The notes below the pieces were generated by a model, which saw only the letters and a program-made list of their open reading frames with translations, searched no databases and had not been told where the DNA came from. Below are positions 8,384 through 19,132 of a stretch of 51,180 bases of DNA, piece after piece. Origin of the DNA: Candidatus Burkholderia humilis (GTDB lineage Bacteria; Pseudomonadota; Gammaproteobacteria; Burkholderiales; Burkholderiaceae); assembly GCA_001184405.1 (NCBI GenBank), contig LFMX01000035.1, forward strand, positions 1 to 51,180, written 5' to 3'. The position numbers were made by a program, and so were the translations under genes. Within the stretch, counting starts at the first letter, position 1. Each line of letters begins with the position of its first letter.

Positions 8384-9268
8384 ATGGAACTGCGTCATAT
8401 CCGCTACTTTCTCGCCGTCGCCGAAGAGCGCAATGTCACGCGCGCGGCAGAGCGGCGCGGCATCGGGCAACCGCCGTTGAGTCAGCAGATTCACGCACTC
8501 GAAGACGAACTCGGCGTGCGGCTCTTTCGTCGCACGTGGCACGGCATCGTGCTGACCGAAGCGGGCGAACTGTTCGCCGTCGATGCCAACATCATCGCGG
8601 ATGCGCGGCTCGCCATTGAAAATGCGCGGAACGCGGCAATCGGGCAATTCAATATCGGTTTTACGGGGTCGGCGGCGTTCAATCCGGTCGTGTCGAAGCT
8701 GATTCGCGCGTATCGGCAGGTGTATCCGAATGTCACGCTCACGCTCGCCGAAGGCAACACCGCGCAACTGCTCGCCTATCTCGACGATGGCCGTGTCGAT
8801 GTCGCGTTCGTGCGTCTGGGCAGCGTGTCACCCGCAGGCGTGCAGTTCGATCACATCGCCGTGGAACCGATGAAAATCGTGCTGCCGGCCACGCATCGGC
8901 TGGCGAAGAAGCGGCGTATCGATCTGTCGGAACTGGCGGACGATCCGTTCGTCATGTTGCCGCGTGAAGCGAGTCCGACCCTCCATGATGTGATCGTCAG
9001 CGCATGTCGTGAAGCGGGTTTCGATCCCATCGCCGGGCAGCAGGCGCCGCAGTTGTCGTCGGTGGTGAATCTCGTCGCGGCGGAGTTCGGCGTGTCGCTC
9101 GTGCCCGCGTCCGTGTGCCAGATTCGGGTGGAAGGCGTCGTGTATCACGACGTGGCCAAGCGCACGATTCCCATTCGTCTCGCGCTTGCCTCGCGTATCG
9201 GCGCGACGCCTGCAAAGACGGCGAATTTTCTCGATATCGCCAGAACGCTGGCATCGGCTATCGATTGA
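8384..9268 (+). CDS. LysR-family transcriptional regulator
   Basis: Intact 294-residue LysR protein. The N-terminal winged HTH (MELRHIRYFLAVAEERNVTR, then QPPLSQQIHALEDELGVRLF) is followed by an inducer-binding domain (QFNIGFTGSAAFNPVVSKLI, PASPTLHDV-like stretch, EFGVSLVPASV). It resembles the BenM/CatM/CatR subgroup that senses aromatic acids. ATG 8384 is the normal LysR start. No divergent target remains; upstream lies the intron/sdhA scar, so its partner operon may have been lost. Its 3' end overlaps the convergent cobT-like gene by 11 bases. Confidence 0.9.
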   Translation: MELRHIRYFLAVAEERNVTRAAERRGIGQPPLSQQIHALEDELGVRLFRRTWHGIVLTEAGELFAVDANIIADARLAIENARNAAIGQFNIGFTGSAAFNPVVSKLIRAYRQVYPNVTLTLAEGNTAQLLAYLDDGRVDVAFVRLGSVSPAGVQFDHIAVEPMKIVLPATHRLAKKRRIDLSELADDPFVMLPREASPTLHDVIVSACREAGFDPIAGQQAPQLSSVVNLVAAEFGVSLVPASVCQIRVEGVVYHDVAKRTIPIRLALASRIGATPAKTANFLDIARTLASAID

Positions 9269-10871
9269 GCAGCATCGACGCCAGCACATTGAACGCGCGT
9301 TCCGGCAGTTCATGCAACGTGTTCACGACGATGCTTCGCGGATAAAACTGCTCCACCGCATCGTCGAGAATACCGACGCCGATCAATTCGATGCCTTCAT
9401 GCATGACGTCCCGCACGCGTTCGTGCAGATCGTGGCATAACACGACCGGATGACCATCGCCGGTGGCGGGAAAGCCATCGGACAGCACCATCAGAATGCG
9501 GCGGCACGCACGCTGCGCAAGCAAGCGTTGCGCGGCCCAAGCAAGCGCTTCGCCATCCGGGTTCTCGTGGCCGCATTCGATCGACGACAATCCGTCCAGA
9601 CGGCTTGATCCGAAGCGCTTGTAGACCATCAAATCCAGCCGTTCGACAAAGCGGTCATAGCGGCTGAGATCGGCGCCGCGCGCGAGCATCGCTTCATGTT
9701 GTGCGCGCATGTCGGGCGATTCGACCGAACTGTAGCCGAGCACTTCGCAGGCGAAACCGAGCTGTTCGCAGGCGAAACCGAGCTGTTGCAGCGCATCGGC
9801 GAGGGCGGCTGCGCACAGGGGGCAAGCTCGATCTTCTTGCCCGCCATCGAACCGCTTCGATCGATCAGCATGCTCACCGCCGCATCGCGTCCCTTCTTCA
9901 TACGCTGCACGCGAAACGGCGTGCGATATCCCGGCGATATCGCCAACTTCACGAGCGATTGACGATCGAGTTCGCCGCGTTCCTGTTCGCGCTGCCAATG
10001 CGTTTGTTCATCGGCGCGTAATGCGCGTTCGAGCCTTGTTTTAAGCGGAGCGGTTTCGTCACGCGCGAGCGATTGCAGCTTGCGCCACGCGATTGCATTG
10101 CCTTTGCCGGTCATGTCGGTGATGCGATCGAAGGCCGTCGTGATCGGCACGGACAAGAGCGGACGTCCGGCTTCATCGGTGTCGTAGGGCTTCGCGGGCA
10201 TCGCGTCGTCGGTCGATGGCGAATCCTGCTTTTCCGTCAACACCGCTTCGCTGACGATGTGTTCGGCGTCGAGCGTGTCGTCGGCATCGGCGGAGAACAT
10301 CATCGTGTTGATGTTGCCGCCTGCTAGTGCGCGCACCCTCGATATCAACCGCGATGCCTCGATGCTTTCCGATGTGCTGCGCGCCCGGCGCGCCGCATCG
10401 ATTTGTGCGGCACACGTGTCGAGCGTTGCGCGCAGACTCGGTTCACTGATCGATGGTGCTTCGTTCCACAATGCGCATCCGACCAGCCACAGCACTTTGT
10501 CGCGCCACGCGAGATCGTGCCAATCGCGCGCGGTATCGCGTGAAAGATGCGCGCGCCATCGCGCGAGATAACGCCGTGTGCCTGGATAACGCGCGAGCAA
10601 TTGCGACGCATCGCGGCAATCATCGATGATCTACGCAAGCCGCTGTTCGATCGGCGCATCGATACGGGAAAGCGCGTCTGCATCGCTATAGGAGAAACGT
10701 GCGGCGAGCAGAGCGAGGCAACCGGTGAGCGCGTCATCATCGGCGCATTCGGGCAGAACGAACTTCAGCCCTTCGATACGCGGTCCGTCCGCGCTTATCA
10801 GCACATCCACACGCTCGCCCGTCAGCACGCGCGAGCTTCGTCAGCGACGCTTCGCTCAACACGGCGCTCAC
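9258..10871 (-). CDS. cobT: CobT-like VWA-domain protein (interrupted)
   Basis: About 537 codons, starting with GTG 10871, which overlaps the stop of the upstream AAA+ gene (GTGA). The C-terminal von Willebrand A domain has the metal-binding MIDAS motif DRSGS in SMLIDRSGSMAGKK and continues to MVLSDGFPATGDGHP. The N-terminal helical part includes LARWRAHLSRDTARDWHDLA. It pairs with the AAA+ ATPase as CobS/CobT do in aerobic cobaltochelatase, but no cobN is nearby, so another chaperone-like role is possible. Lesions: frameshift near 10825, in-frame TAG at 10631-10633, frameshift near 9835, and a 21-bp tandem duplication at 9744-9785 giving QLGFACE twice. Confidence 0.78.
9744..9785. repeat. 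21-bp tandem duplication inside the cobT-like gene
   Basis: TTCGCAGGCGAAACCGAGCTG occurs twice in a row with a 21-base period, adding seven in-frame residues (QLGFACE) to the VWA domain. This looks like recent replication slippage. Confidence 0.8.
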
Positions 10872-11990
10872 GCGTCCAGATCGATGTGGTGACGAATGAC
10901 GCTGCGAATCAGCGCCGCATATTCCGCGCTCATTTTCGCGTAGATTGCGGAACCGGCCGCGCGTTGGGGATCGCCGTGACGCAGCATCAGTTCAGTCCAG
11001 TCGATCAGACGCCGCGTCGATACGCGGCGCAAAGGTTCGCATCAACACCTGCGCTTCATCGGCGCTCGAAAGATAGTCCATCAGATACACGCGCCATCGA
11101 TCGAGAAACGCCTCGTTCAACAGATTCGCACCCTGATAAAGATGCCGATACGCGCTCATCGCGCCCGCCGCGTTCGCGGTCGCGAACAAACGAAACGCGG
11201 GATGCGGCGCGACGATTTCATCGCCCTTCTCTTTCAGCAGCAAACGGCCGTTCGGTTCGAGCACGGCAGTCAGCACCGCGAGAATCGCAGGCTCAGCAAA
11301 ATCGATCTCGTCGATGACGAGCCAATGACCCGCGCGCATTGCAATGGGCAGCACGCCATCGACCCATTGCGTCTCGCCGCCCTTGACGGTCCAGAAGCCG
11401 ACGAAATCGCCGACTGTCGTTTGCCCGTTCATGTTGGAGCGCAGCACGCCGTGACCCGCATGCGCCGCGAGTTGTTCGATCAGGCTCGTCTTGCCCGCGC
11501 CCGTGTGGCCGATCAGCATCACGCGCTTGTTTTCGACGATGTCGTGCACCACGTCCTGCGTGCGTTCGGTGAAGAGATAAGCGGGATTCACAACGGGCAC
11601 GAGCGGACCGCCCGAACCTTGCGCGATGGATACCGAAGGCGCGCTTGCATCGACGGCACGCCGCAAACGCAGCATGAAATCCGTGCGATGCGGCGGCGCG
11701 GCTTCATCGTTATCGCCACGCTTCACGAAGCCTTCGCGATGCCACTTCTGCAACTTCGCGCGCAGATTGTCGAGATCGACGACGATATCGATATTCACGC
11801 GCCCCTGCGCGCCGCCATGCTCGATGCGATACATCTGCTCGCGCTCGGACGCGCTCACGCGCCACCATTCGCTCGGCGCACCGGCCGGACGCTCGTACAC
11901 GCCGATAAAGGAATCGCCTTCGCGCGGAAAAGGTTCGGCAGGCTCGGAGTGAAAAGTGCTCGTGATCGAAAAAGGGAATGAAGCATGCAA
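10868..11990 (-). CDS. cobS: CobS-like MoxR-type AAA+ ATPase (frameshifted)
   Basis: AAA+ ATPase with Walker A GHTGAGKTS, Walker B LVIDEID, a sensor 1 region RLFATANAAG, and an N-terminal domain of about 120 residues. It would drive remodelling with the downstream VWA protein, as CobS does with CobT. The frame breaks near 11005: the intact reading ends ASDRLD, while the expected tail RLIDWTELMLRHGDPQRAAG, ending in HHIDLDA, lies in the next frame and stops at 10868-10870. The start is uncertain (11990 or a later codon). Upstream is the divergent Ldh-family gene. Confidence 0.78.
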
Positions 11991-12052
11991 GACCGTCGAA
12001 AGCCAAAACTGTTAAAGCTGATCCCGATGGTAAACGAACGGAGAATTTGACC

Positions 12053-13113
12053 ATGACCGACGCCGCACGACATCGTATCGATCCGGACGCCTTGCGCGCC
12101 TTCGTCACCAAGGTCTATAAAAAGGCGGGCGCAAGTGCCGATGATGCGCACATCGCCGCCGATGCGATGGTTCAGGCCGATCTCTGGGGACATCAATCGC
12201 ATGGTGTGTTGCGGCTGAACTGGTACTACGCGCGTCTTTCTTCAGGCGCGATGAAGGCTGAAACGCAGTTGAGCTTTCCCGTCGATGCAGGCGCGATCGC
12301 CGTGATGGACGGTCACGACAGCATTGGTCCGGTCGTTGCAAAAGTTGCAACGCTAGATGCGATTGCACGCGCAAAAGCGCACGGAATCGGCGCGGTATCG
12401 GTGCGTAATTCGAATCACTTCGGCACGTGCATGTACTACACGCGCATGGCGGCGGAACGCGGCTGCATCATGCTGTGCATGACCAACGGCGGACCGAATA
12501 TGGCCCCGTATAGCGGCCTGAGAAAGATGATCGGCACGAATCCGTGGTCGATCGCCGCGCCCGCGGGACGTCATGCGCCGATGGTCATGGTGTCGCGAAT
12601 TCGGGCGTGGCGCGCGGCAAGATTTTCCTGGCGCAAAAGCGTCACGAAGCGATTCCGCTCGGCTGTGCCGTCGATGCGCGCGGCCGTCCGACGACCGATC
12701 CCGTCGAAGGCCTGAAGGGTTTCATTCTGCCGATGGCCGAGCACAAGGGTTATGCCATCGGCACGATGATCGACGTGCTGTCGGGCGTGTTGTCGGGCAG
12801 CGGCTTTCTCGAAAACGTGCACGGTCCGTACGACCCGGTGAATCGCAGCCGCGCAGGACATCTGATGATCGCGCTGGATATTGCCGCTTTTCAGCCGCTC
12901 GAATCGTTCAACGCACGCATGGAGCGTTATGTCGATGCGCTCGAATCCGCGCCTCTGGCCGAAGGTGTCGACGAGGTGTTCTATCCCGGCGAAAAGGAAG
13001 CGCGCGCGCACCATCGCCAGCTCAAAGAAGGGTTATTTTTACCGGCCGATACCGTCGCGGGCCTTGATGAAGTCGCCGCGCTCGCAGGCGTCGAACGCAT
13101 CGCCCGTGCTTAG
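12053..13113 (+). CDS. Ldh family oxidoreductase (malate/lactate dehydrogenase, YlbC type), frameshifted
   Basis: NAD(P)-dependent 2-hydroxyacid or ureidoglycolate-type dehydrogenase of the Ldh_2 fold, about 350 residues. ATG 12053 follows CGGAG at 12038-12042. Seen: HQSHGVLRLNWYYARL with the catalytic His, AVSVRNSNHFGTCMYY, MTNGGPNMAPYSG, and the C-terminal substrate/NAD region FILPMAEHKGYAIGTMIDVL. One frameshift near 12590 splits APMVM from NSGVARGKIFLAQKR. It stands alone, divergent from cobS. The substrate is not predictable. Confidence 0.85.
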
Positions 13114-13231
13114 AAAATCGCGCCATGTGCGATAGCGCACGTAACGTGACGCTTAGGGATACGACACGTTTTACGATCGCCTAATGTCGTCTTGCAGTGA
13201 ACCGACGCAGTTCATCTTGCAAGGAGCCGAC

Positions 13232-15552
13232 ATGACACTCCGTAATCGTCTCACGGTCGTACTCTTCGCCCTCGCCATGTGGCCGGCGCTCGGTCAGGCA
13301 CAAAACACCTTGAGCGCGCGCTCCTTCACCGATCTCGACGATACCTCCGACGCCTCCGCCGACAACGCATCGGTATGACCGCAGGCAGTCTGCTGTCGAT
13401 CCTTCAGCGCCTGCAATGCTCGATCGGACTGAATCCCGGTGGCAATTCAACATCGATCACGCTCAATGTGCAAAAGGGCAGTTACCGCATCTATAACCCG
13501 TCGACCAACGCTTACGATATGGTTTCGATGCGCTCCTACAACGGCTGCCCGACGGGACCTACGATCAGCATCAAGCCGAGCGCGACGCTCAGGCTCACGC
13601 TCAACAACAAGCTCAAGACCAACGATCCGCCCGACACGTGCCCGTCCAGTCCGGATCATTCGGTGCCGCATTGCTTCAATCACACGAACATCCACACGCA
13701 CGGTCTGCATATTTCGCCGTCCGATCCCGCCGATAACGTTCTGCGCGAAGTGCTGCCCGGCGATCGCTGGGCTTATACGTACAAGATTCCGCCAACGCAT
13801 CCATCGGGCACATTCTGGTATCACGCGCACTTGCACGGCTCGACCGCGATCGATGTCGCAAGCGGCATGGCGGGCGTGCTGATCGTGCGCGGCGCGCGGC
13901 AGGCGAAGCGCGGCGAGGTGGATGGCGAAGCGGATATCGATACGATCCTGCACCGCAAGCTGCTTGCGTTGCCGCTGCACGAACACGTGATGCTGTTCCA
14001 GCAAATCGAATACGGCTGTTTCAGCGATGCCACGTCCACCGTGCCGCTCGCCGATCCGGCGACATTCGAGTGGACGTTTCCATCGAGCAGCACGGGCGAG
14101 ATTCGCGGCTATACGAGCCAGCTTGCGTTCGTGTAGGACCCGCGCCCCGGACGCGGGCCAGCTCAATTCCACGTGGATGATTTCGGGCCGTTATACGCAG
14201 ATCAACGGCGTCGTGCAGCCGGTCTTTCCGAGCGCCATCGGCTATGTTCCCGCTGGCGATATCCGGCGTCTGCGCATGGTGCATGGCGGCAATCGCGACA
14301 CCATCAACGTGAAGATTGTGCGGGCGAATCTCTCCACGCTCGGTCTCGCGGATTCGCAATCGCTCAGCGCTTCGCAAGTCAATACGGCGGCGAACGCGGC
14401 GGCTTCCGCGCTTGCGAACGACAAGACGAAGGCATCGCAAACCCTCACGCTCGATCAGGTGTGCAGCGGTGAAACCGTCAAGCAACTCGAGTTTGCCAAG
14501 ACGGCATCACGATGGATCAGATGGTCGAGAAAGACGTCAACGCGATGAACCCGGGCTATCGCAGCGACGTGCTCGTCGCGTTTCCATCGCCGGGGCTGTA
14601 CTGCATTCTCGATGAAGCCGCCGATGCCTCTGCGACCATCAACTTCAGCAAGAACGCGTCGAAGGTGAAGGACCGCCGGCTCTTGTCGCTCGCGCGCGTG
14701 GGCCCCGGCGTCAACATTCCGAACACGACCGTGGGCCAGCATTCGAAGTATTGGCAATACATTCGCGATCAGCTCGTCGCCGCCAATCCGACGCTTGCCG
14801 AACCCGCGAAGTCCGATCTCGCATCGCTCACGCTGCGTGCGTTCGCCCCGACCATTCCCGTTGATTCACCCGCGAAAGTGCCCAAGGTTCCGGTGTCGTT
14901 CGATATCGACGTGAGCGGTCCGCCGCGGTTTCTGCTCAACAATGACACCTACGATCCGAACAAGATCGCGCATACGGGCACGCTCGGCGAAGTCGAAGAA
15001 TGGGACGTGACGGCCACGCCGATCGCCACGCATGTGTTTCACATTCACACGAATCCGTTCAAGACCATGGACATCAAGAACGAGAAGAAGCAATCGATTT
15101 TCGACCGCGCGGGCAATTGCACGCAAGACGAAATCGATACCGGCGATACCGAATACTGCAATCTGAAGGGCGTGGTGCGCGACACACTTTTCCTGAAGGC
15201 GGGTTACAAGCTGAACATGCGCACGGCGTATCAGGACTTCACCGGCAAGTTTGTCGTGCATTGCCATATTCTCGATCACGAAGATCGCGGCATGATGGAA
15301 AACGTCGCGGTGGAATCGCCGGGGCATGCGTATTTGCAGCGTCTGTCCGCGCCCTTCACCGCCATGACCGATGACGCCACGCGCTGGCTCGCGAAGCTGC
15401 GCGGCAAGGACGATACACAGTTCGCCCTTGCCGCATCGCTGTGTTCCGCAAAGGACTACTCACGCGCGCCGTGCGCACGCCCGACAGACGCGCCACCACT
15501 TCATTGCCGCCGGTCGCATACACATGACGGCCGAAACGTGTGTACCGCATGA
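13232..15552 (+). CDS. Multicopper oxidase, secreted (interrupted, 3' end fused to a scar)
   Basis: Periplasmic laccase/bilirubin-oxidase-type enzyme with about 740 codons. ATG 13232 follows AAGGAG and begins a signal peptide (MTLRNRLTVVLFALAMWPAL, then GQAQ). All four copper motifs are present: HTHGLH, WYHAHLHG, HVFHIHTNPF and HCHILDHEDRGMM. The last carries the type 1 copper Cys and an axial Met. Frames shift near 13375, 14137 and 14505. After SLCSAKD (about 15453) the frame runs antisense through an RbsC remnant, so the final residues are not native. Role in oxidising phenolics or metals is inferred from the family. Confidence 0.82.
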
Positions 15553-15738
15553 CATCAGATTGTTCGTCGTGAGGAAGTACGGCGAAAACAGGCTGATGAT
15601 CAAGCCGACGAGCAACAGCACGGACAACACATTCAGTTCGCGGATTCGCAGGCATGCGCGCAGTAATTTGACTGCGCGCGCCGGTTCCGCTTTCTTCGAC
15701 TTCTTCGACGATATGGCGCTCACCGAGCGTTCTCCCAT
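15458..15738 (-). pseudogene. Collapsed RbsC-type sugar ABC permease remnant
   Basis: The minus strand starts at ATG 15738 (MGERSVSAISSKKSKKAEPA) and runs into a first membrane segment NVLSVLLLVGLIISLFSPYF and TTNNLM. It then jumps to FGRHVYATGGNEVVARLSGV, a motif that normally lies about 200 residues later in RbsC-like permeases. A deletion of roughly 0.5-0.6 kb is implied. The 3' remainder is lost where it meets the multicopper oxidase gene. Confidence 0.75.
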
Positions 15739-15922
15739 GCAGGTTCGACACGATCTTATGAGCGTTGGCGACGCGAAATCTGTGACGCGCATCATAGTCG
15801 CACATCGGGGTTGACCCGTAGAGAAACACGCACGCCGCTATGACGTGCGTCACAGAAATGATCGGGCGTGCGCGGCTACGATGGCTTCCATGTCAACCGG
15901 ACTACGTTCAAGGAGCCACAGC

Positions 15923-16828
15923 ATGACCAAGCGAGTGATTGTCACCGGCGGCAGCGGGCTTGCCAGAAAATGGGTCGTCGAAGATCTGGTCGCGCACGGC
16001 TACGAAGTGCTCAACATCGACCGCACGCCAATGGCCAAGGGCACCGCGCGCACGCTCATCAGCGATATCACCGATATCACCGATGCCGGTCAGGTCTTCA
16101 ACACGCTGGCATCGAGCACCACGGCCAAGGAGTTCGACGACGACATCGAGCCGAAACCGATCGACGCCATCGTGCATTTCGCGGCCATTCCGCGCATTCT
16201 CGTCATGACGGACAACGAGGTGTTTCGCATCAACGTGATGGGTACGTACAACATACTCGATGCGGCGTCGAAGCTCGGCATACGCAAGGTGATCGTCGCC
16301 TCGAGCGAAACGACGTATGGCGTGGTGTTCGCGCATCGGCATCGTGACCCGGCGTACTTTCCGCTCGATGAAGACTATCCCGTCGATCCGATGGACAGTT
16401 ACGCGACCTCGAAGGTCATCAACGAAGTGACGGCCAAGGCGTTCCATGCGCGCACGGGCGCGGACATTTATTGCTTTCGCATCGGCAACGTGCTCGATCC
16501 GGTCGACTATCAAAAATTCCCGTCGACGTGGCTCAAGGATCCGGCACTGAGAAAGCGCATCGCGTGGAGTTATATCGATGGACGCGATCTCGCCACCGCG
16601 TGCCGCTTGGGTATAGAAAAGAACGGGCTGGGCTTTCAGGTAATGAACGTCGCCGCCGACGATGTATCGTCCGATCAGCCGACGGCTACGCTCGTCGAAC
16701 GCTTTTACCCGGGCGTGCCGATCAAAAAACCGCTCGGCGAGTTTGAAACGCTGTTGAGCAACGAGAAGCTCAAGCGCCTGCTCGGATGGCAGCAGGCGTA
16801 CCGATGGCGCGAACAAGTCACGAAGTAA
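15923..16828 (+). CDS. NAD(P)-dependent extended SDR (epimerase/dehydratase family)
   Basis: Intact 301-residue extended SDR. ATG 15923 follows AAGGAG. The Rossmann start is VTGGSGLARKWVVEDLV; the usual TGxxGxxG has Arg in place of the third Gly, which may weaken cofactor binding. The catalytic motif YATSK lies near residue 159 and VASSETTYG supplies the Ser/Thr position. Related proteins include sugar epimerases and uronate dehydrogenases; the substrate is not clear. Downstream is a convergent LysE gene. Confidence 0.83.
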   Translation: MTKRVIVTGGSGLARKWVVEDLVAHGYEVLNIDRTPMAKGTARTLISDITDITDAGQVFNTLASSTTAKEFDDDIEPKPIDAIVHFAAIPRILVMTDNEVFRINVMGTYNILDAASKLGIRKVIVASSETTYGVVFAHRHRDPAYFPLDEDYPVDPMDSYATSKVINEVTAKAFHARTGADIYCFRIGNVLDPVDYQKFPSTWLKDPALRKRIAWSYIDGRDLATACRLGIEKNGLGFQVMNVAADDVSSDQPTATLVERFYPGVPIKKPLGEFETLLSNEKLKRLLGWQQAYRWREQVTK

Positions 16829-16835
16829 AAGCGAA

Positions 16836-17467
16836 TCAGCGGCACGCTTCCGTCGCCATGCGCACGGCGAGCGCGGCAAGCACGGCGCCCATCAACCAGC
16901 GCTGAATCAGCAGCCACGCCGGCTTTCGCGCCAGAAACACGGCGATGGAGCCGGCCGTCATCGCGACCATCACATTGACGGTGATGGACAGCGCAATCTG
17001 CACCGTGCCGAGCATAAGCGATTGCGCGAGCACACTGCCGTGTTGCGGATCGATGAACTGCGGCAACAGCGACAGATACAGCACCGCGATCTTCGGGTTC
17101 AGCAGATTGATGACGAAGCCCATCGTGAAGAGTTTGCGCGGACTGCGATGGGCAGATCGCGCACCTGAAACGGCGAACGTCCGCCGGGTTTCATCGCTTG
17201 CCACGTGAGATAAAGCAGATAGAGTGCGCCGCCGAAGCGCAGCGCATCGTATGCGAACGGAATGGCGATCAACAGCGCCGTGATGCCGAACGCCGCGCAA
17301 AACATATAAAACACGAAGCCGAGCGCCACGCCGCCAAGCGAAATCATGCCCGCCGCGCGGCCCTGGCAAATGGAACGTGAAATCAGATAGACCATGTTCG
17401 GGCCGGGCGTGAGCGCCATGCCGAGCGCGACGAGCGCGAACGCGAGAAGTTGTGGAGCGTGAGGCAT
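16836..17467 (-). CDS. LysE/RhtB-family amino-acid exporter (frameshifted)
   Basis: Inner-membrane exporter of about 210 residues. ATG 17467 follows GGAG and gives MPHAPQLLAFALVALGMALT, then PGPNMVYLISRSICQGRAAG, the family's hallmark N-terminus. The second half reads GFVINLLNPKIAVLYLSLLP, another hallmark. A single frameshift near 17145 separates QVRDLP from the region before KLFTMGF. Substrate (homoserine lactone, threonine, lysine or other) cannot be told. Confidence 0.85.
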
Positions 17468-17576
17468 CGTGCAAACTCCGGTGACAATGGGCGATGCCAT
17501 TGTCCATCGCGATGCGCACGCGCGCCATGCACGATCGTGCACCGCTTCATCAATACACTTTCACGCTGTCACGCGT

Positions 17577-18113
17577 TCACGGCGCGTCGATCAGTTCCGC
17601 GATCTCCTCCACTTCGATCGTCCGGCCGAACTTGTTCTTCACGCCCTGTCCCCATGCATGCACATGCACGCCGAGCGTGAGATACGCAGCGAGTTCGGCC
17701 GCGGCGTGCGGCGGCATGCGCAGCGACGTGCCGTCGTCGAGCATGGCGCCGCGCAACTCGCCTTTCGGACCATGTAACGCGAGACGCACTTCGCCCGATG
17801 CGTCCATCGGCTTTTTCGCGGCATGTTGCGGTTCACGTTCATGATCCGGACCTTCGTCGAGAATGACACGTCCGCTCTTCGTCGTGATCGATACGGCCGC
17901 GATCATATCGACGCCACGCGGACGCACGCCACGCACTTTGACCGCATCGCCGATGGCGACATTGCGCGCGAGCTGCTTCGACAGATGCGGCGGAAAATGC
18001 ACTTGCCGCGTGCGGCCGAGCACGAAGCCGTCGAGTTCGCCGTGCGGGTTGAGCAGAAAACGCGTGACAGTACCGCGTGTTTCGGGAAGGCTGGCGGGAT
18101 CGATCCAATGCAT
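17577..18113 (-). CDS. Hypothetical protein with two repeated beta-rich units
   Basis: Intact 178-residue protein, ATG 18113 behind GAGGAG. Two halves resemble each other: TRGTVTRFLLNPHGELDGFV..QVHFPPHLSKQLARNVAIGDAVKVRGV and VRLALHGPKGELRGAMLDDGTSLRMPPHAAAELAAYLTLGVHVHAWG. Each looks like a small OB-like barrel. Similar two-unit proteins occur in Burkholderia without known function. No signal peptide. Confidence 0.6.
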   Translation of the reverse strand: MHWIDPASLPETRGTVTRFLLNPHGELDGFVLGRTRQVHFPPHLSKQLARNVAIGDAVKVRGVRPRGVDMIAAVSITTKSGRVILDEGPDHEREPQHAAKKPMDASGEVRLALHGPKGELRGAMLDDGTSLRMPPHAAAELAAYLTLGVHVHAWGQGVKNKFGRTIEVEEIAELIDAP

Positions 18114-18268
18114 GCTGTGCTCCTCGTTCGTTCCGTGACTCATGCATATAGCAAAACGCTCGCCCAGTCTGCTTTGCTATGACGAATCGATGCCATCCGC
18201 CCGCGCCGCATGCCGATGCCTTTTAAACGACTGCTGTTACATTGCAGTTCTTGAACGAGGACATCGAC

Positions 18269-19108
18269 ATGGATCATGTGCAGCCGAACAACGCAACCAC
18301 CGCAAACAAGTGGCTCACGCGCGGCGGTCCGGTACTCTTTCTGCTGCTCTGGTCCGCGGGCTTTCCGATCGCCAAGATGGGCCTTCAATACGCGCCGCCG
18401 CTCACGTTCTTATCGATTCGCTTTGCATTGAGCGTAGCGGTGCTGATCATCGTATGCCTCTTCAAGCGGCCCGCGTGGCCATCGAATGCGCGCGGCTGGT
18501 GGCATCTTTTCATCGTCGGTTTTCTCGTGCAGGTGATGTACTTTGGCCTGAGCTATTTGTCGATGACAGCTGGCATCGCAACGTCCGTGGTCGCGCTGAT
18601 CGTGTCCTTGCAGCCGATCCTCGTCGGCATGCTTGCGCCGAAGTTCGTCGGCGAGCGCATCGGATGGCGGCGCTGGATCGTGCTCGTGCTCGGGCTGATC
18701 GGCGCGGCGGGCGTGATCATCGCGCGCGGGCCGGTGCATGCGGCATCGCTCGGACCGGTGTTGCTCGCGATCGGCGCGCTCATTGGCATTACGGGCGCGA
18801 TGCTCTATGAAAAGCGCTACGGCACCACGCAGGACGCGATCACATCAAACCTCGTGCAATACAGCGTCGGCTTCGTGTTCTGTGCGCCGATGGCCTTCGC
18901 GTTCGAGCACGCGCCGGTGCAATGGACCGACACGTTTATCGCCACGCTCGCATATCTCGTGATCGGCAATTCGCTGATCGCCATCACGCTCCTGCTTGCG
19001 ATGACCCGCGCGGACAAGGTATCGCAGGTGGCGTCGCTGTTCTTCTTCGTGCCGCCGGGCGTGGCCGTGCTCGGCGCCGCCATTGCGACATGGACCAAGC
19101 GTTCGTGA
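18269..19108 (+). CDS. DMT/EamA-family transporter, C-terminus short
   Basis: Inner-membrane protein of 279 residues with about nine predicted hydrophobic segments and two EamA repeats (VLFLLLWSAGFPIAKMGLQY; LGPVLLAIGALIGITGAMLY). ATG 18269 follows GAGG. Family members run about 290-310 residues, ending with a tenth membrane helix after PPGVAVLGA. Here the frame ends ATWTKRS immediately, inside a perfect 14-bp inverted repeat at 19098-19132. The last helix seems deleted. Confidence 0.8.
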   Translation: MDHVQPNNATTANKWLTRGGPVLFLLLWSAGFPIAKMGLQYAPPLTFLSIRFALSVAVLIIVCLFKRPAWPSNARGWWHLFIVGFLVQVMYFGLSYLSMTAGIATSVVALIVSLQPILVGMLAPKFVGERIGWRRWIVLVLGLIGAAGVIIARGPVHAASLGPVLLAIGALIGITGAMLYEKRYGTTQDAITSNLVQYSVGFVFCAPMAFAFEHAPVQWTDTFIATLAYLVIGNSLIAITLLLAMTRADKVSQVASLFFFVPPGVAVLGAAIATWTKRS

Positions 19109-19132
19109 TGCTATTTTTGCATCACGAACGCT
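19098..19132. repeat. Perfect 14-bp inverted repeat at the junction of convergent genes
   Basis: AGCGTTCGTGATGC (19098-19111) and GCATCACGAACGCT (19119-19132) flank the 7-base loop TATTTTT. The left arm holds the DMT transporter stop and the right arm the histidine kinase stop. It may terminate both genes, or mark a deletion junction, since both proteins look short at this end. Confidence 0.75.

Noticed and set aside
9258..11990. A complete aerobic cobalamin (cobaltochelatase) operon
   Set aside because: Only CobS- and CobT-like genes are present; no cobN or other corrinoid gene is in the window.
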